The translations under genes and the position numbers were made by a program. A DNA stretch of 64,000 nt from Clostridia bacterium (lineage in GTDB: Bacteria; Bacillota; Clostridia; Christensenellales; Aristaeellaceae). The notes below the pieces were generated by a model. That model was not told where the DNA came from, made no database searches, and saw nothing but the letters and a program-made list of their open reading frames with translations. Shown piece after piece: positions 1 to 7,878 of this stretch. How positions within the stretch are numbered: position 1 is the stretch's first letter; each line of letters starts with the position of its first letter. The stretch covers positions 124,001 to 188,000 of the forward strand of contig JAFUDS010000005.1 of the NCBI GenBank assembly GCA_017464305.1. Reading direction: 5' to 3'.

Positions 1-105
1 CACAGCATCAGCGTCCTGCAGCATCGCGCCCAGGACACTGACCTCCGCTTCCTGGCTGTTGGGGGGAATCAATCCCCGCAGCCCCTGCTCCATTTGTTCC
101 GGCAT
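1..105 (-). CDS. dnaB: replicative DNA helicase DnaB, N-terminal fragment
   Basis: Only the first 35 codons lie in the window; the gene runs off the left edge. The reverse strand from 105 reads MPEQMEQGLRGLIPPNS followed by QEAEVSVLGAMLQD. The PPxxxEAExSVLGAML block is the hallmark start of the DnaB N-terminal domain. The ATG at 105 is the first in-frame start after a stop shared with rplI, and only a weak purine stretch precedes it. It sits 27 bp downstream of rplI on the same strand, the usual rplI-dnaB order in Bacillota, so co-transcription is likely. DnaB would unwind DNA at the replication fork. Confidence 0.9.
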   Translation of the reverse strand, partial: MPEQMEQGLRGLIPPNSQEAEVSVLGAMLQDADAV

Positions 106-132
106 CTGATAACCCCATCGCGTGTTGATTGA

Positions 133-585
133 TTATTTTTCCAGCGGGCTGACCCGCAGGGTCATGGTGGTGGACACCCCGGGATACAGGCGAATGCTGA
201 TCTCCCGATCCCCGGTCTCCTTAATGGGATCCCCCAGGTCGATCTTCCGCTTGTCCGCGGCGTATCCATGCTGCTTCTCCAGGGCCTCGGCCACCTCCGC
301 CGCGGTCACGCTGCCGTACAGCCGCCCTTGGGCGCCGCATTTGATCTGCAGGTTAATGACCTTCCCCTTCAGGGCGTCGGCCTTGGCCTTCGCCTCGGCC
401 AGGGCTTCCGCCTCCCGGGCGTCCTGGGCCGCGCGCTTCTTTTCAATCTCCTTCAACGTCCCCGCCTTGGCTTCCACCGCCAGCTTCTGGGGGAAAAGGA
501 AATTCCGGGCGTATCCGTCGCTGACGTTCAGAATCTCGTCCCGCTTTCCAATATTTTTGACATCCTTCAGCAGTACAACCTTCAT
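133..585 (-). CDS. rplI: 50S ribosomal protein L9
   Basis: 150 residues, matching the normal L9 length of about 148. It starts [17 protein letters not shown] and continues with the [14 protein letters not shown] block typical of the L9 N-domain. A charged helix (about residues 40-75, [21 protein letters not shown]) and the C-terminal rRNA-binding domain follow. The ATG at 585 was chosen over an upstream in-frame start because GGGAGAGGAATC sits directly before it and the family starts at MKVV. L9 binds 23S rRNA in the large subunit. A promoter candidate lies about 70 bp upstream and dnaB follows. Confidence 0.97.
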   Translation of the reverse strand: MKVVLLKDVKNIGKRDEILNVSDGYARNFLFPQKLAVEAKAGTLKEIEKKRAAQDAREAEALAEAKAKADALKGKVINLQIKCGAQGRLYGSVTAAEVAEALEKQHGYAADKRKIDLGDPIKETGDREISIRLYPGVSTTMTLRVSPLEK

Positions 586-652
586 GATGATTCCTCTCCC
601 TTCCGCCTTGCGAAGGGTCAACAAAAAGCCCCTCCACACAGGAAATCAATTT

Positions 653-681
653 ATTCTATCCTATAAATAGTCAAATTGCAA
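653..681 (-). promoter_or_regulatory. candidate sigma-A promoter for rplI-dnaB
   Basis: On the minus strand TTGCAA (676-681) and TAGAAT (653-658) are separated by 17 bp, in AT-rich DNA upstream of rplI. The leader would be about 60 nt. Two direct copies of TTTGTAACAA lie just upstream, near 708-727. Assigned by motif match only. Confidence 0.45.
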
Positions 682-922
682 GCCCCGAACGCAAATATTC
701 CACATAATTTTGTAACAATTTGTAACAATTTTGTTGTCAGCAGGATAGCCGATTTGCTTTCAGCAAACGCTGATGAAAGCTTCCGGTGGAGCTTCCAGCG
801 CGAAAAAGTATAGCGGATGGAGAGAACCCTCGCGCTACAAAGCAGGCGCAAGTTTTTTGAGGGTTGAGAAAAGCTCCCCCACAAAACGAGGGAGCGAAAG
901 ATGGCTGTCCATCAGCTTCTTC
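682..922. repeat. intergenic stretch with GC-rich palindromic repeats
   Basis: No gene is seen in these 241 bases. They contain an imperfect hairpin (GCTCCC at 873-878 with GGGAGC at 890-895) of the same family found at 27946, 30771, 59066 and 59105. A more degenerate copy lies near 775-805 (AAGCTTCC/GGAGCTTCC). The region lies between rplI and the 3' end of the esterase gene, so the hairpin may end transcription of the esterase. Confidence 0.5.
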
Positions 923-1744
923 TTAGAAATCCAGGGTATGCTGATCCGGGTTCATGGCCGTTTGGGCCCGCTCCTCCGGCATCCATTCCAGCACCACATG
1001 GCGAATCTCCTGCTCCCAGAAGTCCCAGGTGTGCCCGCCGGGGGTGGTCCGCCAAGTATGCTCCACGCCCAGGTCCATCAGCGCCTGGTGGAATTTCTCA
1101 TTGTCCGCCAGCAGGAAATCCTGCTCTCCGCAGGAAAGATACAGCCGGGGAAAGTCCTTTCCGGATTGGACCCGCTCCCGGGCCAGCTGCAGTGGATCCA
1201 GATCCGTACCCACCAGATGGTCCAGATCTCCGAACATGGCCCGGGCGTAGGGCTCGTTCATGGGGCCGGCCGTCCCCGTCCGGTTCTGCAGCGATTCCAG
1301 CAACAGCGCAGAAGAGAAGGCGATGATCCCCCCGAAGGTATCCGCGTATTTCAGCCCCGTGCGCAGCGCGCCATATCCGCCCATGGAGAAGCCCCCGATC
1401 CAGGTATCCTCCCTTTGGGGCGACAGGGGCAGCATGGCCCGGGTAGCCTCCACCAGCTCCTCTCCGATCCAGCGGGAAAAGTTATTCATATAGTCCGGGT
1501 GATCCAGATAGAACCCGTTTTCGCCGTCGGGCATGACGACGCACAGGTTCCGGTCGTCGGCATATCGCTGGATGCAGGAGCTGGTGACCCAGCTGGTGCT
1601 GTTGCCATAGATGCCGTGCAGCAGGTACAGGGTCCGGAAGGGAGCACCGGTCTTCGCCGGATCCACGTCCATGGGCAGGAAAACGTTAAAATGCGCCTTC
1701 CTCCCCAGCTGCTTTGATTTGTAATCCACCTGTAAAAATGCCAT
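923..1744 (-). CDS. alpha/beta-hydrolase esterase (esterase D / tributyrin-esterase type)
   Basis: 273 residues, no signal peptide, so probably cytoplasmic. The fold is the putative-esterase family (PF00756 type). An oxyanion-side LLHGIYGN lies near residue 41, the nucleophile elbow G-F-S-M-G has Ser120, a candidate acid is the Asp in CGEQDFLL near 209, and the histidine is in GGHTWDFW near 238. Such enzymes remove acyl groups from small esters or acetylated sugars. It lies downstream of the sugar ABC genes but behind their terminator (1798-1825). A 16-bp dyad 25 bp upstream of the start may control it. A role in deacetylating imported oligosaccharides is inferred from context only. Confidence 0.85.
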   Translation of the reverse strand: MAFLQVDYKSKQLGRKAHFNVFLPMDVDPAKTGAPFRTLYLLHGIYGNSTSWVTSSCIQRYADDRNLCVVMPDGENGFYLDHPDYMNNFSRWIGEELVEATRAMLPLSPQREDTWIGGFSMGGYGALRTGLKYADTFGGIIAFSSALLLESLQNRTGTAGPMNEPYARAMFGDLDHLVGTDLDPLQLARERVQSGKDFPRLYLSCGEQDFLLADNEKFHQALMDLGVEHTWRTTPGGHTWDFWEQEIRHVVLEWMPEERAQTAMNPDQHTLDF

Positions 1745-1769
1745 CTTCTTTCATATCCTTTCTTGTCGT

Positions 1770-1785
1770 ATGAAACGAGTTTCAT
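1770..1785. promoter_or_regulatory. 16-bp dyad upstream of the esterase gene
   Basis: ATGAAAC-GA-GTTTCAT is a perfect inverted repeat with a 2-bp centre. It sits between the terminator of the upstream operon and the esterase start, a plausible place for an operator. No clear promoter was recognised beside it. Confidence 0.35.
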
Positions 1786-1797
1786 TTCGCTTTTCTG

Positions 1798-1825
1798 AAA
1801 AAAACGGCTCCCGCGAAGGGAGCCG
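1798..1825 (-). terminator. rho-independent terminator of the 5.1-1.8 kb ABC operon
   Basis: CGGCTCCC and GGGAGCCG form an 8-bp stem with a 5-nt loop. Read on the minus strand it is followed by seven T. It lies 14 bp past the stop of the last permease gene. Confidence 0.85.
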
Positions 1826-1838
1826 CTCAAATTTTTGT

Positions 1839-2687
1839 TTATCCCTTGATACCCGTGGAAGCGATGCCCTCGACCAGGCTCTTCTGGAAGATGAGGAACA
1901 GCACCGTGGCAGGCACGATGGACAGAGTGGACATGGCCAGGGTGGAGCCGATATCCGATCCGGAGGACGGATCGTTAAACAGCTGCAGGGCCAGGGAAAT
2001 GGGCCGCATGCTCGCCCGGTTCACATACAGCAGGGCGGACAGATAATCATCCCATCTCCAGATGAAGGAGAAGATGGCCGAGGTCACCAGGGCCGGGACG
2101 ATCAGCGGCAGAATGATACGGAAGAAGGTGACATAATAGGAGCAGCCGTCGATCTTCGCGGCCTCGTCCAGATCCTTCGGAATGCCGTCAATGAAGTTCA
2201 TGATCAGGTAAACGAAGAATCCCTGAATGGCGAAGAAATAGGGCAAAATCATGGGGAAATAGGTGCCGACCCAGTTCAGATGCCGATACCACATGAACTG
2301 CGGAATCATCAGGATCTGGGCGGGCAGCATCATGGTGCTCAGCACCAGGCCGAACAGAATCTTCTTTCCCTTGAACTGCAGCCGCTGCAACGCGTAGGCC
2401 ACCAAAGAGGAGGACAGCAGCGTGCCAAAGGTGGAGGTCAGGGAGATGAAGAAGGAGTTTAGGAAGAAGGTGCCAAAGGTGTATCCCATGAATCCCTTCC
2501 AGCCCTGAATATAGTTCCGCAGCGTCCACTCTGTGGGGATCAGCTGCTTCGCCGTGGGCAAAATCGTATCCACGGGCTTAAAGGAGCTGAACACCATCCA
2601 CAGCAGGGGGTAAACCATGATCAGCGCACCGGCGGCGACGAGAATGTGATACAGGACTTCTTTCCAGGGTTTTCTTTCAGTTTTCAT
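1839..2687 (-). CDS. carbohydrate ABC transporter permease, MalG/UgpE type
   Basis: 282 residues with about six membrane segments, the first near residues 12-33. The cytoplasmic EAA loop reads DEAAKIDGCSYYVTFFRIILP near residue 175, where the import ATPase docks. The end, EGIASTGIKG, is typical of this subunit. It starts 20 bp after the partner permease and ends in a terminator. No ATPase gene is in the operon, so a shared MsmX-like ATPase elsewhere probably powers it, as is common for sugar importers in Bacillota. The substrate is not known. The neighbouring oxidoreductases and glycosidases suggest an oligosaccharide or uronide. Confidence 0.92.
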   Translation of the reverse strand: MKTERKPWKEVLYHILVAAGALIMVYPLLWMVFSSFKPVDTILPTAKQLIPTEWTLRNYIQGWKGFMGYTFGTFFLNSFFISLTSTFGTLLSSSLVAYALQRLQFKGKKILFGLVLSTMMLPAQILMIPQFMWYRHLNWVGTYFPMILPYFFAIQGFFVYLIMNFIDGIPKDLDEAAKIDGCSYYVTFFRIILPLIVPALVTSAIFSFIWRWDDYLSALLYVNRASMRPISLALQLFNDPSSGSDIGSTLAMSTLSIVPATVLFLIFQKSLVEGIASTGIKG

Positions 2688-2707
2688 ATATCCTCCCGCC
2701 TCCTCTC

Positions 2708-3634
2708 TTACGCGTCATAGACCCACTTGCTGCGGCTCTTGAACAGCAGGAAGGTAACCAGGGACACGATCACCAGCATGATCCAGGCCAGGGCGGAGGC
2801 ATAGCCCATCTGGCTCTTGCCCAGGGCCGGGAAGGCCTTGTTGTACTGATACACGGTGTAGAACAGGGTGGAATCCCGAGGCCCGCCGTTGGTGATCAAT
2901 TTGGACTGGGTGAAGGCCAGGAAGGAGTTGATGGTCTGCTGCACCAGGTTGAAGAAGATGGTGGGGGTCAGCAGCGGCAGGGTCACGTGGAAGAAACGCT
3001 TGATGCCGTTGGCGCCGTCGATGCTGGCCGCCTCGTACAGCTCCATGGGAATCTGTTTCAGGCTAGACAGGAAGATCAGCATGGAGGAGCCGAACTGCCA
3101 CACCGTCAGGATGATCAGCACCCAGATGGCCGGCCCTTCGCCGAACCAGTTGAAGCCCGTCATGCCGGGGAAAATCGTGCTCAAAATGGCGTTGATGGTG
3201 CCGTTGGATTCAAACATCCGGCGCCACAGAATAGCCACGGCCACGGATCCGCCGATGATGGAGGGCAGATAATAGGTCGCCCGATAGAAGCCCACCGCCC
3301 GGGTCTCGTGGTTCAAAATCAGGGCGACGATCAGGGCGAAGATGACCTTCAGGGGCGTGCCGATCAGGGCGAAATACACCGTGACCCCCAGGGCTTTGGA
3401 GAAGGTCTTGTCCTTAGTAAAGATCTTGATATAGTTATCCAGGCCGATCCAGGTGGGCGGGCTCTGGATGTCGTATTTACAGAAAGAATAATACAGGGAA
3501 AGGGCCATGGGGATCAGCAGGAACATCAGAAAGCCGATGATGAAGGGCAGACTGAAGATGAGCCCTGCTGTGGACTCCTTGTGGAACCACCGGGTAAAGC
3601 CGGATTCCCGCCTTTCCAGCGAGCGGTTAGACAT
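2708..3634 (-). CDS. sugar ABC transporter permease, MalF/UgpA type
   Basis: 308 residues from the ATG at 3634, which follows a strong GGAGGAGGAGATT ribosome site. An in-frame start 17 codons upstream lacks one. Six hydrophobic segments are visible, the first near residues 22-45. The EAA motif ELYEAASIDGANGIKRFFHVTLP lies near residue 200. It forms the import channel with the next permease and receives sugar from the binding protein encoded upstream. A GC-rich hairpin separates it from the binding-protein gene and may lower its expression. Confidence 0.92.
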   Translation of the reverse strand: MSNRSLERRESGFTRWFHKESTAGLIFSLPFIIGFLMFLLIPMALSLYYSFCKYDIQSPPTWIGLDNYIKIFTKDKTFSKALGVTVYFALIGTPLKVIFALIVALILNHETRAVGFYRATYYLPSIIGGSVAVAILWRRMFESNGTINAILSTIFPGMTGFNWFGEGPAIWVLIILTVWQFGSSMLIFLSSLKQIPMELYEAASIDGANGIKRFFHVTLPLLTPTIFFNLVQQTINSFLAFTQSKLITNGGPRDSTLFYTVYQYNKAFPALGKSQMGYASALAWIMLVIVSLVTFLLFKSRSKWVYDA

Positions 3635-3666
3635 AAGCCGAATCTCCTCCTCCGTTGTCGTTCGAG

Positions 3667-3691
3667 AAAAGGGGCGGTGGAACACCGCCCC
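3667..3691 (-). terminator. intercistronic hairpin between binding protein and permeases
   Basis: GGGGCGGTG (3671-3679) pairs with CACCGCCCC (3683-3691) around a 3-nt loop. On the minus strand four T follow. Similar hairpins lie after the other sugar-binding protein gene here (17895-17926). The likely role is partial termination or 3' protection, so that binding protein is made in excess over membrane subunits. Confidence 0.65.
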
Positions 3692-3726
3692 CTTCTTACT
3701 TTAACTCAGGGATACCGCCGTAGGGA

Positions 3727-5067
3727 TCAGTAGTTGGAGGCGATATCGTTGGTGGACTCGACGAAGTCAGCGCCCAGCTCTTCCGCCGTGTAGGCCGGAT
3801 TCTTCAGCAGGGCTTCGTCGCTCAGCCGCTTCAACACGTCCGCGTTCACTTCGCCGACGTAGCTGGGCAGGGGCGCGAAGATGGGGGAGCTGTTGTCTTC
3901 CACGATGGCCAGATAATCCACGGCCACGCCGTAGGTGGGATCGATCTTGTTCACTTCTTCCGCGATCTCAGCGGCCACGGAGCTGTTGGCGGGCACGCCA
4001 CGCTCGGCCTTCAGCAGGATGTTGGCCTGAGGATCATTGATCAGGTAGTTCAGCACAGCCACAGCCGCGTCGGGGTTCTTGCTGTCGGTGGTGACGGAGA
4101 AGAACTGACCGGGCTTCATGTAGTTGGAGGCTACCGGATCATCGCTGGGCCAGGAGCAGATGCCCAGTTCAATGCCATCCGCCTGAGCGGCAGCGTTGAA
4201 AGCGGCGATCTGGTTGGAGAAGGCGATGGAGCACCAGGTGCGGACGTCGGGGGTGGCGCCGAAGACCATGGGGCTCTGGGCGATATCGTCCACGTTCACG
4301 TTGGCGATTTCATCAGTGTTGAACATCCAGCCTTCGGCCACGCCGTCCAGCATCAGCTTGTAGTAGCCGGCGGCTTCCTCGGCGGTCAGGGTAGTGCCTT
4401 CCGCTTCGAACAGGGCCGTCTTGCCCAGGCCGCGAGCGTAATAGGTGGGATAGTTCTCGGAGTTACCCTGGCCATAGATGACGCGATATCCGCCGTCCTT
4501 CGCGGCCATGATCTGCTTGGTGATCTCCTCGAACTTGGCCCAGGTCAGGTTCACGGGAACCTCGATGCCCAGCTCGTCGGTCAGGGTCTTGTTGTACAGC
4601 AGGGCGGGGGCATTCACGCCGGCGCAAACCGCAACCAGCTTATCGCCCACCTTGCCGGTGTCGATGATGTTCTGGCTCAGGCCACTCAGATCCAGGGCGC
4701 CGCTCTCCACGTAGGGAGTCAGGTCCAGCAGATCATCGGCGGCGGCCCACTGCTCGATGTAGGCGTAGTCCTGCTGCATCAGATCCGGCAGGCTGTTGTC
4801 CGCCGCGGCGGTCAGCATCAGGGCCCAGTAGTTGGACCAGTTCTGGGCGTTGGTGTTGAAGGTGATGTTGGGATAATTCTCGGTCAGATAGTTCAGGGCG
4901 TCGGCGGTCGCGGCGTCGCGAACCTGATTGCCCCACCAGCCGAAGCCCAGCTCGATGTCGCCGGCGTTGGCCAGATCATAGGTACCGATCTTCAGATCAT
5001 CCGCGAAAGCGGAGGTCATGCCCAGCAGCAGCGCCAGGGACAGGAATAGAGCAACAATCTTCTTCAT
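3727..5067 (-). CDS. extracellular solute-binding protein of a sugar ABC importer
   Basis: 446 residues from the ATG at 5067, which has AAGGAGG 8 bp upstream. A Sec signal peptide (MKKIVALFLSLALLLGMTSA) is followed by an AFA-DD cleavage site. There is no lipobox cysteine, unusual for a Gram-positive binding protein. The mature part has the bilobed MalE-like pattern of family-1 solute-binding proteins (FGWWGN, NITFN near the start; NPDAAVAVLNYLIN near residue 325). It would hand a sugar to the two permeases downstream. Its promoter is almost perfect and is flanked by palindromes. The ligand cannot be told from sequence. Confidence 0.9.
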   Translation of the reverse strand: MKKIVALFLSLALLLGMTSAFADDLKIGTYDLANAGDIELGFGWWGNQVRDAATADALNYLTENYPNITFNTNAQNWSNYWALMLTAAADNSLPDLMQQDYAYIEQWAAADDLLDLTPYVESGALDLSGLSQNIIDTGKVGDKLVAVCAGVNAPALLYNKTLTDELGIEVPVNLTWAKFEEITKQIMAAKDGGYRVIYGQGNSENYPTYYARGLGKTALFEAEGTTLTAEEAAGYYKLMLDGVAEGWMFNTDEIANVNVDDIAQSPMVFGATPDVRTWCSIAFSNQIAAFNAAAQADGIELGICSWPSDDPVASNYMKPGQFFSVTTDSKNPDAAVAVLNYLINDPQANILLKAERGVPANSSVAAEIAEEVNKIDPTYGVAVDYLAIVEDNSSPIFAPLPSYVGEVNADVLKRLSDEALLKNPAYTAEELGADFVESTNDIASNY

Positions 5068-5102
5068 ACAAAAGGTCCTCCTTATTTTTTGACGACGTCT
5101 TC

Positions 5103-5162
5103 GACATGTCGTTTTTATCTTTATATCATGACATTTGGGACATGTCAATACTGTATCCCAAA
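5103..5162 (-). promoter_or_regulatory. consensus promoter with flanking GACATGTC palindromes
   Basis: On the minus strand TTGACA (5143-5148) and TATAAA (5120-5125) are 17 bp apart, an almost perfect sigma-A promoter for the binding-protein operon. Two identical 8-bp palindromes GACATGTC lie at 5103-5110 and 5139-5146, 36 bp centre to centre, bracketing the -10 region. A second dyad, TTTGGGA (5134-5140) with TCCCAAA (5156-5162), surrounds the -35 box. The layout fits repression by a dimeric regulator; which regulator is not known. Confidence 0.7.
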
Positions 5163-5261
5163 TTTTCTTACCTATCATTATATCTTATTTTATTCAGTCT
5201 ATCGAAAAAAGGCCCCGCGCCTTGGCTTCAAAACGATTACATTTCTTTGCAAAAGATACAC

Positions 5262-5291
5262 TTGTTTTTCCCCTTTCAATTCGGATATAAT
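5262..5291 (+). promoter_or_regulatory. candidate promoter for the Gfo/Idh/MocA pair
   Basis: TTGTTT (5262-5267) and TATAAT (5286-5291) are 18 bp apart, about 70 bp upstream of the first oxidoreductase. It fires away from the binding-protein promoter, so the 293-bp gap is a divergent control region. Confidence 0.55.
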
Positions 5292-5360
5292 GAATGCCGA
5301 AGAAACATCGCGGTCTTCCAAATGGACCAGCTTTTATTTTGTTGAAGGAGGTCTCCATCC

Positions 5361-6527
5361 ATGTCTGATCAAGTACGTCTCGGCATCATCGGCATCGGCA
5401 ACCAGGGCTCCACCTATGCCCGCCGCCTGGTGAAGGAAAACTGGGTTCCCGAAATCCAGGTGACCGCCATCGCGGATAAAAATCCCGACCGGCTGCAGTG
5501 GGCCCGGGAGAACGTGTCCCCGGACATCGCCTATTTTGAGGATGCCCTGGCCATGCTGGACAGCGGGCTCATCGATGCCTGCGTCGTGGCCATTCCCCAT
5601 TATGATCACCCGAAGTACGTCATCGAGTGCCTGCATCGGGGCATCCATGTCCTGTGCGAAAAGCCCGCCGGCGTCTATACGGAGCAGGTTCGGGAGATGA
5701 ACGAGGAGGCGAAGAAATACCCGGATGTGGTCTACGCCATGATGTTCAATCAGCGGACCAACTGCGTCTATCGCAAGATGCGGGAGCTGATCCAGAGCGG
5801 CAAGTACGGCCGGGTGCGTCGGGCCAACTGGCTCATCACCAACTGGTATCGCAGCCAGTATTACTACGACAGTGGCGATTGGCGGGCCACCTGGTCCGGC
5901 GAGGGCGGCGGCGTGCTGCTGAACCAGTGCCCCCATCAGCTGGATCTGTGGCAGTGGATTCTGGGCATGCCCAAGAAGGTTCAGTCCTTCATGCACTACG
6001 GCCAGTGGCACGATGTGGAGGTGGAGGACGATGTGACCACCTACATGGAATATGAGGATGGGCACACCGGCGTTTTCATTACCTCCACCGGCGATCCCCA
6101 CGGCTCCAACCGCTTCGAGGTGCAGATGGACGGCGCCCAGCTGGTGGTAGAGAAGGATAAGCTGTACCTGGCGGAGCTGGAGCAGCTGGAGCAGGATTGG
6201 ACCAAGACCAACACCATTCCCTTCGGCACGGTGCCCGCCAAGGAAATTGAAGTAGAAACCGACGGCCTCAACCCCCAGCATCAGGGCGTGTTCGCGGCCT
6301 TTGCCGGCGCCATTCTGCGGGGCGAGCCCCTCATCGCCGGCGGCGAGGAGGGCATTAACGGCCTGACCCTGTCCAATGCCATGCACCTGTCCGCCTTCCT
6401 GGGCCAGGCGGTGGAAATCCCCTTCGACGAGCATCTGTACTATGAGGAGCTGATGAAGCGGGTGTCCACCTCCCGCCGCAAGGAGCCGGCCAAGGCCGTC
6501 TTCGCCAACACGGAGGGCACCTACTGA
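5361..6527 (+). CDS. Gfo/Idh/MocA-family NAD(P)-dependent oxidoreductase
   Basis: 388 residues, starting after GAAGGAGGT. The N-terminal Rossmann fold carries GIIGIGNQG near residue 9. The family motif E-K-P is at 100-102 (CEKPAG), with the lysine normally placed at the active site. The C-terminal alpha/beta domain contains NWYRSQYYYDSGDWRATW near 165-182 and LNQCPHQLDLWQW. Members oxidise or reduce sugars, inositols or sugar acids, or act as glycosidases by redox chemistry. It is a close paralog of the next gene (long shared blocks around GDWRA and GEGGGVLLNQ). The two may handle the sugar brought in by the divergent importer. Confidence 0.92.
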   Translation: MSDQVRLGIIGIGNQGSTYARRLVKENWVPEIQVTAIADKNPDRLQWARENVSPDIAYFEDALAMLDSGLIDACVVAIPHYDHPKYVIECLHRGIHVLCEKPAGVYTEQVREMNEEAKKYPDVVYAMMFNQRTNCVYRKMRELIQSGKYGRVRRANWLITNWYRSQYYYDSGDWRATWSGEGGGVLLNQCPHQLDLWQWILGMPKKVQSFMHYGQWHDVEVEDDVTTYMEYEDGHTGVFITSTGDPHGSNRFEVQMDGAQLVVEKDKLYLAELEQLEQDWTKTNTIPFGTVPAKEIEVETDGLNPQHQGVFAAFAGAILRGEPLIAGGEEGINGLTLSNAMHLSAFLGQAVEIPFDEHLYYEELMKRVSTSRRKEPAKAVFANTEGTY

Positions 6528-6529
6528 GC

Positions 6530-7714
6530 ATGAGCGACGCAATTCGTATCGCGGTCATCGGCATCGGGCATATGGGCACCGCCCATGCCCGGTGCATCCA
6601 TTCCGGCGCCATCGCCGGGGCCCGGCTGGCCGCGGTCTGTGACACCAATCCGGACCGGCTGGCCTGGGCGGAGCGGGAAATGCCGGAGGCGCTCCGTTTC
6701 CCGGATTATCATCAGCTGATCACCTCCAGCGCCGCCGACGCGGTGATCATCGCCGTGCCCCATCCCTTGCATAGCCTCATCGCCCGGGAAGCCCTGGGGG
6801 CCGGGCTCCACGCTCTGTCGGAAAAGCCCCTGGATATTCGGGTTTCCGACGCCCGGAAAGCGGTGGAGGCCGGGAAGGAAGCGGACAACGTGTTCGCGGT
6901 GATGCTGAACCAGCGGACCAATCCCATCTTTCAACGGGCCCGAGACATCGTGGCCAGCGGAGAGCTGGGACAGCTGAAGCGCAGCGTCTGGATCATTACC
7001 AACTGGTACCGCACCCAGCATTACTATGACAGCGGGGACTGGCGGGCCTCCTGGCGCGGGGAAGGGGGCGGTGTGCTGCTGAATCAGGCGCCCCACAACC
7101 TGGACCTGTGGCAATGGATCTGCGGCATGCCCGTGGAGATGACAGCCCAATGCGATCTGGCGAAATATCACCATATCGAGGTGGAGGACGAGGCGACGCT
7201 CTTCGTCCGATATGCCAACGGCGCGACGGGGTGCTTCATCACCTCCACCGGCGAATCTCCCGGCACCAATCGGCTGGAGATCAGTGGCACCCGGGGCAAG
7301 CTGGTGCTGGAGGAAGGGAAACTCCGGCGGTGGCAGCTGCGGGAGGATGAGGAAATGGTCCGATTCTCCTCCCAGGTCAGTTTCGCCCAGATTCCCTATG
7401 ATTATTCCGAATGGATCCCCGACACGGAGCCCACGGCTCACGCCGGCATCCTGCAGAATTTTACGAACGCGATTTTGAAGGGCGAGCCCCTGCTCTCCCC
7501 GGCGGAGGACGGGCTAAACGAGCTGACCCTGTCCAACGCGGCCTACCTTTCCTCCTGGGAAGGGGGAAGGCCCGTGGCCCTGCCCCTGGACGAAGCCCGG
7601 TTCGATGAGCTGCTGGCCCAGCGGCAGGCGGAATCCAAAGTCCTTGGCGCCGGCCAGGGGATCACCCATGATATCACCGGGGAGTATTCCCACCGTTGGC
7701 AAACCAATTGGTAA
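6530..7714 (+). CDS. second Gfo/Idh/MocA-family oxidoreductase
   Basis: 394 residues, starting 2 bp after the stop of its paralog, so translationally coupled. It has Rossmann motif VIGIGHMG near residue 9, E-K-P at 98-100, and the shared block NWYRTQHYYDSGDWRASW. Paired Gfo/Idh/MocA genes next to an ABC importer and a glycosidase often form a short sugar-modification pathway. Here both could interconvert a keto intermediate, but this is inference. A bidirectional terminator follows at 7721-7747. Confidence 0.92.
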   Translation: MSDAIRIAVIGIGHMGTAHARCIHSGAIAGARLAAVCDTNPDRLAWAEREMPEALRFPDYHQLITSSAADAVIIAVPHPLHSLIAREALGAGLHALSEKPLDIRVSDARKAVEAGKEADNVFAVMLNQRTNPIFQRARDIVASGELGQLKRSVWIITNWYRTQHYYDSGDWRASWRGEGGGVLLNQAPHNLDLWQWICGMPVEMTAQCDLAKYHHIEVEDEATLFVRYANGATGCFITSTGESPGTNRLEISGTRGKLVLEEGKLRRWQLREDEEMVRFSSQVSFAQIPYDYSEWIPDTEPTAHAGILQNFTNAILKGEPLLSPAEDGLNELTLSNAAYLSSWEGGRPVALPLDEARFDELLAQRQAESKVLGAGQGITHDITGEYSHRWQTNW

Positions 7715-7720
7715 ACAAAA

Positions 7721-7747
7721 GGAAGGAGCCTGAATTTGGTTCCTTCC
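7721..7747. terminator. bidirectional terminator
   Basis: GGAAGGAGCC (7721-7730) pairs with GGTTCCTTCC (7738-7747, with one mismatch/wobble). T-rich DNA lies on both sides (TTGTTTATTTT to the right; TTTTGTTT on the other strand). It can stop both the oxidoreductase transcript and the opposing GH115 operon. Confidence 0.75.
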
Positions 7748-7757
7748 TTGTTTATTT

Positions 7758-7874
7758 TCCACGTCCTTTTCTGATTCTTGACCTCGTACATCTTCACACC
7801 CGCCGCCTACAAGCAGTTGTGCAGATCTGTCTCGCTCTTCGCAACGCGAATCTGCTGTTCCAGAGAAAGATCCA
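7758..7874 (-). pseudogene. decayed GGDEF-domain C-terminus, downstream copy
   Basis: On the minus strand the translation reads DLSLEQQIRVAKSETDLHNCL, a stop codon, then AGVKMYEVKNQKRT. This matches the end of a diguanylate-cyclase GGDEF domain (A-D-x-x-M-Y-x-x-K), interrupted by TAG. It aligns with 9904-10020 at roughly 80 percent of bases (about 95 of 117 by eye) in the same orientation. It has no start and cannot be functional. It lies between the GH115-like gene and the terminator. Confidence 0.75.
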
Positions 7875-7878
7875 TCCA

